Source: Bacteroidales bacterium (GTDB taxonomy: Bacteria > Bacteroidota > Bacteroidia > Bacteroidales > F082). Taken from it: a DNA stretch of 64,000 nucleotides. The DNA lies in the NCBI GenBank assembly GCA_017548125.1, contig JAFYNK010000055.1:1-64000 (forward strand), written 5' to 3'. The notes under the pieces are model-generated. The model was not told the origin of the DNA and ran no database searches. It was given only the letters and a program-made list of their open reading frames with translations. Below are positions 1-7,386 of this stretch, piece after piece. Each line of letters opens with the position of its first letter. Positions within the stretch are counted from its first letter, which is position 1. The position numbers were made by a program, and so were the translations under genes.

Positions 1-121
1 GATGGTCGGCGATCGATATCTAACAGATATCTATGGAGGCAATCAAATCGGAATGTTTACTGTGTGTGTTGACATTTTTACCGAAAAGAACGATAATAAA
101 GGCGCTATTCTTGTATTGTGA
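1..121 (+). CDS. C-terminal end of a HAD-superfamily (IIIA, YqeG-like) phosphatase, partial
   Basis: The window opens inside a reading frame whose last 39 codons are visible before a TGA stop at 119-121. The visible peptide starts VGDRYLTDIYGGNQIGM, which matches the fourth conserved block of HAD-IIIA phosphatases of the YqeG type (GDQ-x-x-TD-x-x-GGN-x-x-GM), where the aspartates help bind Mg2+. Such proteins dephosphorylate small phosphoesters; in some lineages they act as phosphatidylglycerophosphate phosphatases. The start and catalytic N-terminal DxD block lie outside the window, so the substrate cannot be judged. Confidence 0.7.
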   Translation, partial: MVGDRYLTDIYGGNQIGMFTVCVDIFTEKNDNKGAILVL

Positions 122-261
122 TTATTGAATGAGTATTAGGTGTAGGGAAGAAGAGTAGAGAAGTTGCTGTTGAAGTTATGCGCTTGTGGAAACTTGAAAC
201 CCCTTTACCACCCCATTTTCTCAAAATATTTTGAGAATGTTTATTAATAGTATGTTTATTG

Positions 262-296
262 TTTGTTTGTTTGTTTGAGAAAATTATATACCTTTG
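262..296 (+). promoter_or_regulatory. Bacteroidetes-type promoter with a TTTG tetranucleotide run
   Basis: TACCTTTG at 289-296 fits the Bacteroidetes -7 element TAnnTTTG. The -33 region is a run of four GTTT units (261-277) that offers several overlapping TTTG boxes. It lies about 30 bases before the ATG of the secreted protein at 327. Slippage of the run could shift -33/-7 spacing, but four units are few. Confidence 0.5.
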
Positions 297-326
297 TATT
301 GCATTCACAATAATAAAAATTTAATT

Positions 327-887
327 ATGAAACGTTTAATTATCTCTCTATTTATCTGCTTGTTCTTTGCATCAGGCATAGTCAATGCTCAGGAAACTCA
401 ATCAGGATGGGCAAATGGTTGGAAATACGCATTCTCTAAAGAAGGAATGAAAGAATGGAAGCCAGAGTTCACATTAAGGGAATCTGGTAGTTTTTTCATA
501 GGTAGAATGATGGTTACAGGTGGTGTAAGGGTAGATGAAAAGCGTTCTTTTGCCTTGTATCTCGGACAAGGAAATCAATGGCTAGATCATGTTCCAGCTC
601 ATGTACATTCAATAAGAACAGGTGTCTCTTTTCGCAGATACTGGCATCTTGGATCACGAAAGATTTTTGCATTTTACAATGATTTGAGTTTTGGTATGGG
701 TTGGGTATATAAGATTAGCGGACCATCTGAAAATATTGATAGAGTTAGAGCAAAGGTCGGTGATATGTTGTTTGAAGGAATATGGCAACCTGGATTCCGT
801 GTCAGATTTTATAAAAATATTCATATGTTCTTCGGACCAACCTTGGCAACAGATTGTATTGGAGTGCATTGGGGAATTGGCTTCTAA
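327..887 (+). CDS. Small secreted protein, probable outer-membrane beta-barrel, unknown function
   Basis: 186 residues. I chose the ATG at 327 because it begins a clear signal peptide (MKRLIISLFICLFFASGIVNAQ) with cleavage expected after the NAQ region; an ATG 33 bases upstream would only add an unlikely extension. The mature protein is rich in aromatic and glycine residues with alternating hydrophobic stretches (FFIGRMMVTGGVRV, IFAFYNDLSFGMGWVY) and ends in FGPTLATDCIGVHWGIGF, the aromatic C-terminus typical of small outer-membrane beta-barrels. No family was recognised. It stands alone between a HAD phosphatase end and a convergent GAF protein, with its own promoter. Confidence 0.6.
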   Translation: MKRLIISLFICLFFASGIVNAQETQSGWANGWKYAFSKEGMKEWKPEFTLRESGSFFIGRMMVTGGVRVDEKRSFALYLGQGNQWLDHVPAHVHSIRTGVSFRRYWHLGSRKIFAFYNDLSFGMGWVYKISGPSENIDRVRAKVGDMLFEGIWQPGFRVRFYKNIHMFFGPTLATDCIGVHWGIGF

Positions 888-905
888 ATCATTTATTCTG
901 AATTC

Positions 906-1346
906 TTAAAAAAGTTCCACAATCTTCTCCAGCCATTCTTTGTCGGTTTCGTCAAAAGTGGCAAGTCTCTCGCTGTCGATATCTAGGACGGCGACTACTT
1001 GATTTTCTTTAAATATCGGTACGACAATCTCGCTTTGTGATGCGCTGCTGCAAGCTATATGTCCAGGAAAATCATGGACGTTTTTCACGACGATAGTCTG
1101 CGCTTCTTTCCATGACGTGCCGCATACTCCTTTGCTATATGCTATTCTAGTACATGCCACAGGACCTTGAAATGGTCCTAATACCAACTCGTTGTCTATC
1201 ACACGATAGAATCCTGTCCACCAGAATTTGAAGGTCTCGTGAATGAGTGCCGCAACGTTCGCCATATTGGCGATTTCATCATTCTCCTTATTTAATAATG
1301 CTTTGACTTGTTCGTAAAGAAGCTGATATTTTTCTGTTTTGTTCAT
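906..1346 (-). CDS. msrC: Free methionine-(R)-sulfoxide reductase (GAF-domain fRMsr)
   Basis: 146 residues, normal for the family. It is a single GAF domain that reduces free methionine-R-sulfoxide in the cytoplasm with thioredoxin. The three family cysteines are visible: Cys65 (GPVACTRI), Cys75 (KGVCGTS) and Cys99 (GHIACSS), followed by the SEIVVPI and VLDIDS strands. I start at the ATG whose complement is 1344-1346 (MNKTEKYQLL); a longer frame exists but its extra 16 residues are not conserved in style. A minus-strand -7 element TATTTTTG (1370-1377) is just upstream. A second methionine-sulfoxide reductase, MsrA, lies 3.7 kb away, so both free and protein-bound oxidised methionine are handled here. 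Confidence 0.88.
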   Translation of the reverse strand: MNKTEKYQLLYEQVKALLNKENDEIANMANVAALIHETFKFWWTGFYRVIDNELVLGPFQGPVACTRIAYSKGVCGTSWKEAQTIVVKNVHDFPGHIACSSASQSEIVVPIFKENQVVAVLDIDSERLATFDETDKEWLEKIVELF

Positions 1347-1434
1347 GGCAAAATATGATAAATTATGGGCAAAAATAGTAAAAAATACGTACATTTTATC
1401 ATTGATTATATGTTGTAAATGTTAATAGAAAATA

Positions 1435-1464
1435 ACATTAGACATTAGTCTTTAGCCTTTTGTC
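1435..1464. repeat. Degenerate word array (attagac / tttagcc / ttttgtc type)
   Basis: A stretch built from variant 7-10-base words (attagac, attagtc, tttagcc, ttttgtc). The same words recur at 39932-39967 before queD and inside the GH97 gene at 16460-16488. It sits in the 240-base gap between msrC and the type IX cargo gene. The rest of that gap holds only the promoter of the latter. Confidence 0.6.
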
Positions 1465-1523
1465 ATCATATTTTCCCGTTAACTTGCCACTTAGCCGCAT
1501 AAAAGTTAAAAAGAGTTAAAATC

Positions 1524-1555
1524 CTTGACAAACGCTTTTTTCTGTTATACTTTTG
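1524..1555 (+). promoter_or_regulatory. Promoter of the 999-residue secreted protein
   Basis: TTG at 1524-1526, 21 bases, then TACTTTTG at 1548-1555, a good match to the Bacteroidetes sigma-ABfr pattern. It ends 31 bases before the ATG at 1587. Confidence 0.6.
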
Positions 1556-1586
1556 CAAACGAAACTTAAACAAAAACCAAATTTTT

Positions 1587-4586
1587 ATGGAAACAAAAAG
1601 AATGCTTTTTTTTGTTGTATGTTTAATATTAGGGTTAAACATCAACGCACAAGACAATTATCTTCGTGTAACAGATTTGTCGCAGATTCAAAATGGCAGC
1701 AGTATCATCTTTGCTGCGCGTCACGACTCATTGTCAACAACGTCTTATTATCTGATGTCTAATGTGGCATCAGGGAAGCCGCAAGGTACAGAGTTTAACT
1801 CCTCTATTATGGGAAATGATGAGGTTATTTCAACGGAAATTGTTGATGATGAATTTAATTACTGCTGGACGGTTGGCATTGTAAATGGTAATTATACTTT
1901 TGTCAATCCAAATGGTGATATGATTGGTTATGGCAGTAGCGGAACTGATTTCGTCAAAAATGGCGCTAACTCAACATGGTCTATCGTTGCTGCCGTTTCT
2001 GGAACTGGTACTTCTGTGCCAAATCATAATGCTTTTCTCGTCACTAATGTAGGAGCATCTAACAGAAGCTTTGCATTTAGAAAATATAACAGTGGAGAAG
2101 TGTATGAAAAATTTGCTCCGTATTCCAATTCGTCGGCAAACATGGGTGGCACGACATACTTTTTCTATATTGATATTTTTGTGAAATCTTCAGAAGTGCA
2201 GCCTGTCGTTTCTTTACCTAAGTTTAGCCCAGAAGGTGGAGATTATACATCTGCACAAAATGTTACAATATCATGTGACACACAAGGCGCAACAATTTAT
2301 TATACATCCGACGGTTCTACTCCAACCAATGAAAGTAATATCTATGTAGCTCCAATTGAAGTGTCATCATCAATAGTCGTTAAAGCTATTGCCGTGAAGG
2401 ATAATATGATAGATAGTGATGTGGCAACTGCAACGTATAATATTATTGAAACTGCCGTTGTTTCGTTTTATGAAAACGGAAGCTTGCTTGAGACAAAAAT
2501 AGTTACTAAAGGAAATGAAATCGGTGAGATGCCTGTTGCAACTTCGCCAGATGGGTTCTCTTTTATTGGATGGACAGAAAATGAAATAGAAGATGCTGTT
2601 GCTCAATATCCTTCTATTATAACAGAGTCTTTCATTATAAATGAAGATAAGAATTTTTACGCTGTATTTTCTGTTTGTGGTAATAATTGTATAGAGGCAG
2701 AAGTGTCGTCATTCAATCCTAATGATGTCGTTGTGTTATCCATTTCAAAAGAGGGGAAATATTATGCGATGTCACAAATAAAAGGAAGTAATGGACAGCC
2801 AACAGCAAACGAAATATCTGTTGTCGATGGTAAAATTATAGGTGCAGTATCTGATGATATAAAATGGAATATTGCATATAACAATGGTGATATGATAATA
2901 TATCCAAATGAAAATGCGGAAAATTGGCTGTATTGTAATTCAGGAAGTAATAATAATTCAGTAAGAATAGGAACAAATGCCGATAATAATATATTTGAAT
3001 TAAAGACTGTTGAAATAAATGGTGAGTTGTATCCAAATTATCTCTATAATAAATCAACGGAGAGATTCGTAGGAGTTTATTATGATGAAGGAAATGCCGT
3101 CGATTGGAGAGCGTATAAGCTTACTGCAAGTGGAGCATTCCCTGCAAATATTAAAAATCAAACGTATCATTTCTTTAAATATGAAGGCGTGAACTCTTAT
3201 TGTACTAATATTGGTATTCCTTCTGCTCAAATAATTACAACCAATACAACATGGAATAATGTTAGTATTATGAATAAAGTAATTGTTGATAATAATGCGA
3301 CGCTTACTGTAAATGGAATATTGGCTTGCACTAATGCTGACAATCTGATTGTCAAAGACGGATCGCAGCTTGTTCATAATAGTAAAGGAGTATTGGCAAC
3401 ATTAGAAAAAGTGATAGAAGGTTATGAAGCAACAGATGGTGCTTGGTACACCATAAGTTCTCCTATCGTGGGTAATGTTAACGTATCTGCTATTGAAGGA
3501 TTGATGCCAACAACAAATAATTATGACTTATATCGTTATGATGAGCCTTCAAGTATTTGGCAAAATGTGAAAGATGCCAATAATGAATTTACTACATTAG
3601 ATTCAGGACGAGGCTATCTTTATGCTAATGAAAATGATTGTATATTGTCTTTTGCAGGTCAGTTAAATAGTGAAGATGTTAGCTGTTATCTAAATAAAAC
3701 GGATGATATTTCTTTGTCTGGTTTTAATCTCATTGGAAATCCTTTTCCACATAACATTTATATAGGTGCTGGTGCAGCAATAGATGACGCTGATTTAGCA
3801 GATGGATATTATACCTTGTCTAATAGCGGTGCATGGGGCGCTAAAATTTCAGAAAAGACACCAATAGCGCCATGTCAGAGTGTTCTTGTTAAAACAACAA
3901 AAGCAGGTGAACTTAAAATAAAGAAAACAAATTCTGTCTCTTCAAGAAAATCTGTCGATGCTGAAATAATAGCTGTTAACGTTTCGAATAATAATCATGA
4001 AGATGTGGCATACATATCATTTAATGGAAGGGTAGGACTAGAAAAGATAAATCATCAGAATGATAATATCCCAATGATTTATATTCCTGTTGATGATAAA
4101 AATTATGCGATAGCAATGTTGGATGCAACAGTGAAAGATATACCTATTTCTTTTGTGACAAAAACAATGGGTGAATATACAATAAGCGTATCTTCTAAAT
4201 TGCAACAATTTGATAATATATATCTTGTAGATAAACTCACTGGAGACATTACAAATATGCTGTTGGATGATTATACTTTTATTGCAACATCTAATGATAA
4301 TGTAGAGCGTTTTGAGTTAAAGTTATACAATTATAATTCTATAGATGAGATAAATAATAATGATGATTTTGTCTATGTTCATAATAATGAATTGATAATA
4401 AACGAAGTTTCAAAAAAAGCAATAGTTCAGATTTTTGATATGATGGGACGAGAAGTCTTGAGATTAGATAATTGTGTAAATGAAAAAATGTGTGTATCAA
4501 CAGACATCTTTAAAACGGGAATATATATTGTTCGTAAGCTTGATAATAAGCAAACTCAAGTTCAAAAAATAACGGTTCATAAATGA
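1587..4586 (+). CDS. Large secreted protein with chitobiase-like domain and type IX secretion sorting domain
   Basis: 999 residues. A signal peptide (1-21, ending NINAQ) is followed by an N-terminal region of unknown fold, a chitobiase/hexosaminidase C-terminal-like beta domain at about 211-285 (FSPEGGDYTSAQNVTISC, IYYTSDGSTPT), and an InlB-like repeat at about 290-360 (GFSFIGWTENE). The next part, about 600-900, is a module shared with the giant LRR protein at 59151: WYTISSP, NYDLYRYDEP, GRGYLYANE, LIGNPFPHNI, GAWGAK, PMIYIPVDDKNYAIA. The last 75 residues are a Por/type IX sorting domain (IVQIFDMMGREVLRLD, GIYIVRKLD). The protein is expected on the cell surface. Catalysis is not evident; adhesion or glycan binding is an inference. 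Confidence 0.85.
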   Translation: METKRMLFFVVCLILGLNINAQDNYLRVTDLSQIQNGSSIIFAARHDSLSTTSYYLMSNVASGKPQGTEFNSSIMGNDEVISTEIVDDEFNYCWTVGIVNGNYTFVNPNGDMIGYGSSGTDFVKNGANSTWSIVAAVSGTGTSVPNHNAFLVTNVGASNRSFAFRKYNSGEVYEKFAPYSNSSANMGGTTYFFYIDIFVKSSEVQPVVSLPKFSPEGGDYTSAQNVTISCDTQGATIYYTSDGSTPTNESNIYVAPIEVSSSIVVKAIAVKDNMIDSDVATATYNIIETAVVSFYENGSLLETKIVTKGNEIGEMPVATSPDGFSFIGWTENEIEDAVAQYPSIITESFIINEDKNFYAVFSVCGNNCIEAEVSSFNPNDVVVLSISKEGKYYAMSQIKGSNGQPTANEISVVDGKIIGAVSDDIKWNIAYNNGDMIIYPNENAENWLYCNSGSNNNSVRIGTNADNNIFELKTVEINGELYPNYLYNKSTERFVGVYYDEGNAVDWRAYKLTASGAFPANIKNQTYHFFKYEGVNSYCTNIGIPSAQIITTNTTWNNVSIMNKVIVDNNATLTVNGILACTNADNLIVKDGSQLVHNSKGVLATLEKVIEGYEATDGAWYTISSPIVGNVNVSAIEGLMPTTNNYDLYRYDEPSSIWQNVKDANNEFTTLDSGRGYLYANENDCILSFAGQLNSEDVSCYLNKTDDISLSGFNLIGNPFPHNIYIGAGAAIDDADLADGYYTLSNSGAWGAKISEKTPIAPCQSVLVKTTKAGELKIKKTNSVSSRKSVDAEIIAVNVSNNNHEDVAYISFNGRVGLEKINHQNDNIPMIYIPVDDKNYAIAMLDATVKDIPISFVTKTMGEYTISVSSKLQQFDNIYLVDKLTGDITNMLLDDYTFIATSNDNVERFELKLYNYNSIDEINNNDDFVYVHNNELIINEVSKKAIVQIFDMMGREVLRLDNCVNEKMCVSTDIFKTGIYIVRKLDNKQTQVQKITVHK

Positions 4587-4661
4587 TGGTTCGGGTTGAT
4601 TGTAATGAGTCCATGAATTATCATGGCTCATTGCTAAAACCTGATGATAAAAACTTGAAAA

Positions 4662-4925
4662 ATGAAGAAACATATAATCATAATGTTATTGATGATAATG
4701 TCAATCGTGAGTTTAAAGGCACAGTCGGATGGTTTTTTCAACTATCGTGATGAATATAGTAGAGAAAGTAATGATGAATGGTGCGAATTTGTATTGTTGC
4801 CACAACATGGTGTGAGTTATAATTATCCTGCTGACGATGTGCCAATTACAGCTGGAGTGCTCTTGTTGGTAGAAATGGTATTGATATATGGTGTGATTAA
4901 AAAATATAAAAATACAGATTCTTAG
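4662..4925 (+). CDS. Tiny signal-peptide protein with C-terminal membrane anchor (PEP-CTERM-like tail)
   Basis: 87 residues: a signal peptide to about residue 21 (SLKAQ), a short acidic/aromatic body starting SDGFFNYRDEYSRES, then PITAGVLLLVEMVLIYGV as a transmembrane stretch and a basic tail (KKYKN). It begins 75 bases after the large type IX cargo gene on the same strand. A second protein of the same plan (58838-59119, minus strand) stands directly downstream of the other large cargo. The proline-plus-helix-plus-basic-tail layout resembles exosortase-type sorting tails, but no exosortase is in the window. Function is unknown. Confidence 0.75.
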   Translation: MKKHIIIMLLMIMSIVSLKAQSDGFFNYRDEYSRESNDEWCEFVLLPQHGVSYNYPADDVPITAGVLLLVEMVLIYGVIKKYKNTDS

Positions 4926-5009
4926 ACGATGTGAATACAGATAGATTTGATTGATATTTAAGGTTCTTTGATATATTGAATAAGTAGAAATAATAGATAC
5001 AAACATACA

Positions 5010-5040
5010 TTGTTTCTTATAAACAAAAATCATATTTTTG
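5010..5040 (+). promoter_or_regulatory. Promoter of msrA
   Basis: TTG at 5010-5012, 20 bases, then TATTTTTG at 5033-5040, 20 bases before the msrA ATG at 5061. Confidence 0.55.
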
Positions 5041-5060
5041 CGTTTGTAAAAATAAACGTT

Positions 5061-5588
5061 ATGGATAATAATATAAAAGAGATATATTTGGCTGGTGGTT
5101 GTTTTTGGGGAACGGAACATTATTTCAAAATGATTGATGGTGTGATATTTACAGAAGTTGGTTATGCTAATAGTGTAATTGATAATCCGTCGTATGAGGA
5201 AGTGTGTTCGGGAAAGACGATGGCAGCAGAGGCTGTTCATGTTAAATATGATACTTCTGTCATAGATCTTGAGATTTTGTTGAATATGTACTTTGTGTCT
5301 ATTGACCCTACAAGTGTAAATAAACAAGGTCATGATGTGGGATTGCAATACCGGACAGGGATTTATTTTACCGATGAAGATGACAAGTCTATTATAGATG
5401 AAGTGATTCTGAAGCAACAGAAAAATTATGATGACGAAATAGTGGTTGAGGTTATGCCTTTGGAGAATTTCTATGCTGCAGAAGATTATCATCAGGATTA
5501 TTTGGATAAGAATCCTAATGGTTATTGTCATTTGCCTTTAGAGTTGTTCGAATTTGCATCGAAAATGTCTTTTAGAAAAAATATTTGA
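5061..5588 (+). CDS. msrA: Peptide methionine-(S)-sulfoxide reductase MsrA
   Basis: 175 residues. It reduces methionine-S-sulfoxide in proteins. The active-site motif GGCFWGTEHYF carries catalytic Cys14, with the downstream EVCSGKTMAAEAVHVKYD, YFVSIDPTSVNKQGHDVGLQYRTGIY and YCH blocks of the family; AEDYHQDYL is the C-terminal landmark. I start at 5061 because the 17 extra codons upstream cover the promoter. No MsrB domain is fused, so this is a stand-alone MsrA. It lies upstream of umuDC in the same direction with a 60-base gap. Confidence 0.93.
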   Translation: MDNNIKEIYLAGGCFWGTEHYFKMIDGVIFTEVGYANSVIDNPSYEEVCSGKTMAAEAVHVKYDTSVIDLEILLNMYFVSIDPTSVNKQGHDVGLQYRTGIYFTDEDDKSIIDEVILKQQKNYDDEIVVEVMPLENFYAAEDYHQDYLDKNPNGYCHLPLELFEFASKMSFRKNI

Positions 5589-5648
5589 TATTTTGTATTG
5601 GTTATAGTTTCATAATTTTGGTTTGATTTTTTAAATGTTTTCGACTGT

Positions 5649-6098
5649 ATGAACGACGATTTTAAATTGGATTTATATTCATCTGATTTGTCTTCTGAAA
5701 ATAATAATGTCTCATATATTGATGCTGTTATTAAAGCGGGATTTCCAAGTCCAGCGCAGGATTATTTGTCAGGGACGATCGACTTGAATAGAGAATTGAT
5801 TCGTCATAAAGAGACGACTTTTTTAGCGAGAGTTTCGGGTAATTCGTTGCAAGAAGCTGGTATTTGTGACGGCGATATAGTAATAATTGATAAATCGCTT
5901 GAAGCTAAAAATGGAGATTTTGTCGTGGCTTTTATTGATGGCGAATTTACATTGAAAGAGTTTAGATTTGATGAGGTGGAGAATTGTGCGTGGTTAATAC
6001 CGCATAATAAAAATTATGAACCTATTAAGGTTACGCAAGAAAATGATTTTCTTGTTTGGGGAGTTCTTACATATACCATAAAGCAGTTGCGTAAATAA
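5649..6098 (+). CDS. umuD: UmuD-like S24 peptidase, accessory subunit of DNA polymerase V
   Basis: 149 residues. LexA/UmuD-type self-cleaving protein. The putative cleavage bond is Ala30-Gly31 (VIKAGFPSPAQDY). The catalytic dyad is Ser66 (RVSGNSLQEAGICDGD) and Lys103 (DGEFTLKEF), with spacing as in E. coli UmuD. There is no DNA-binding domain, so it is a processing partner and not a repressor. Its stop codon shares one base with the start of umuC (TAATG), so the two are translationally coupled. No SOS-box was recognised upstream. Confidence 0.92.
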   Translation: MNDDFKLDLYSSDLSSENNNVSYIDAVIKAGFPSPAQDYLSGTIDLNRELIRHKETTFLARVSGNSLQEAGICDGDIVIIDKSLEAKNGDFVVAFIDGEFTLKEFRFDEVENCAWLIPHNKNYEPIKVTQENDFLVWGVLTYTIKQLRK

Positions 6099-7369
6099 TG
6101 AAACTATTTGGTTTAGCTGATTGCAATAATTTCTATTGCTCTTGTGAAAGAGTTTTCCATCCTGATTTGCGAGGTAAACCAGTTGTGGTGTTGAGTAATA
6201 ATGATGGATGTGTGGTTGCTCGTAGCGAGGAATCGAAACGGCTTGGTATTAAAATGGGCGTGCCTTTTTATCAAGTGAGGAATTTGCTTGAAAAAAACGG
6301 AGTTGCTGTATTCTCTTCAAATTACAATCTTTATGGCGATATGAGTCGAAGAGTGATGTCGATGCTTTCATCTTTCTTTCCACAGATATATGTATATTCT
6401 ATCGATGAGGCATTTATAGATTTGTCGGAATTTGATGATATTGAATATATTGCAGAATTGTCTCGAAAGGCTGTGAAATCCATAAATAAAGGTGTTGGTA
6501 TTCCTGTTTCTTTAGGTATTGCACCCACTAAGACTTTGGCAAAAATGGCGTCTGTTTATGCTAAAAAACATATAGGATATAAAGGCGTATGTGTTATCGA
6601 TACAGATGAAAAACGTGAAAAAGCATTGAAACTTTTTCCTGTTGGAGATGTCTGGGGTATTGGTAGAAAACATTCTAAAAAACTAGAATATTATGGCATT
6701 AAAACAGCTTGGGATTTTATTCAAAAATCAGAAGGCTGGGTGAAAAGAGAAATGTCTATAACAGGATTAAGGACATGGAAAGAATTATGTGGCGAGAGTT
6801 GTATAGAAATAGAAGATGAAACATATAAGAAGTCAATATGTACAAGTCGTAGTTTCCCAAATCAAGGCTTGAATAAGATTGAGGATGTTGAAGAAGCTGT
6901 GGCTAACTTCGCTTCAAGATGTTCTAAAAAGCTTCGTGAACAGCATACGGTTTGCAATACTATTGTGGTCTTTGCTTATACGAATCGTTTCAGAGATGAT
7001 GTGTCACAGTCTTATATCAACGAGATTGTGAGTCTTGATGTCCCGACTAATGACGTACAAGAAATTGTTTCAAAGTCGGTAAATGCCTTGAGAAAATCGT
7101 GGAAATCGGGTTGTTATTATAAGAAAGCTGGTGTTATTGCTTGTAATATCAGTGAAGATAATGCAATACAATGCAACTTGTTTGATACCGTTAATAGGGA
7201 TAAACAAGCTGCACTTTCAAAGATAGTAGATGAAATAAATATGCGCAACGGACTTGATACAGTACGTATTGCTGTACAAGGTTATAGCAACAACTGGCAT
7301 ATAAAGAATGAGTATATCTCAAAACAATATACAACAAATATCAAGGATATTATAACTGTAAAAGCTTAG
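6098..7369 (+). CDS. umuC: Translesion DNA polymerase V catalytic subunit UmuC
   Basis: 423 residues, the normal UmuC length. Y-family polymerase for bypass of damaged templates. The first metal-binding Asp8 is in LADCNNFYCSCERVF, and the catalytic SIDE is at residues 101-104 (YSIDEAFIDLS). The thumb helix-hairpin-helix part (VGDVWGIGRKHSKKLEYYGI), the little-finger region (CTSRSFPNQGL) and the C-terminal UmuC-specific extension are present. It overlaps umuD by one base. Confidence 0.94.
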   Translation: MKLFGLADCNNFYCSCERVFHPDLRGKPVVVLSNNDGCVVARSEESKRLGIKMGVPFYQVRNLLEKNGVAVFSSNYNLYGDMSRRVMSMLSSFFPQIYVYSIDEAFIDLSEFDDIEYIAELSRKAVKSINKGVGIPVSLGIAPTKTLAKMASVYAKKHIGYKGVCVIDTDEKREKALKLFPVGDVWGIGRKHSKKLEYYGIKTAWDFIQKSEGWVKREMSITGLRTWKELCGESCIEIEDETYKKSICTSRSFPNQGLNKIEDVEEAVANFASRCSKKLREQHTVCNTIVVFAYTNRFRDDVSQSYINEIVSLDVPTNDVQEIVSKSVNALRKSWKSGCYYKKAGVIACNISEDNAIQCNLFDTVNRDKQAALSKIVDEINMRNGLDTVRIAVQGYSNNWHIKNEYISKQYTTNIKDIITVKA

Positions 7370-7386
7370 TTGCTTTCAGTGAATTT

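Noticed and set aside
4713..5531. A 272-codon minus-strand frame across the tiny anchor gene and msrA
   Set aside because: Two supported genes on the other strand occupy it, and its translation is a low-complexity Ile/Tyr/His-rich string.
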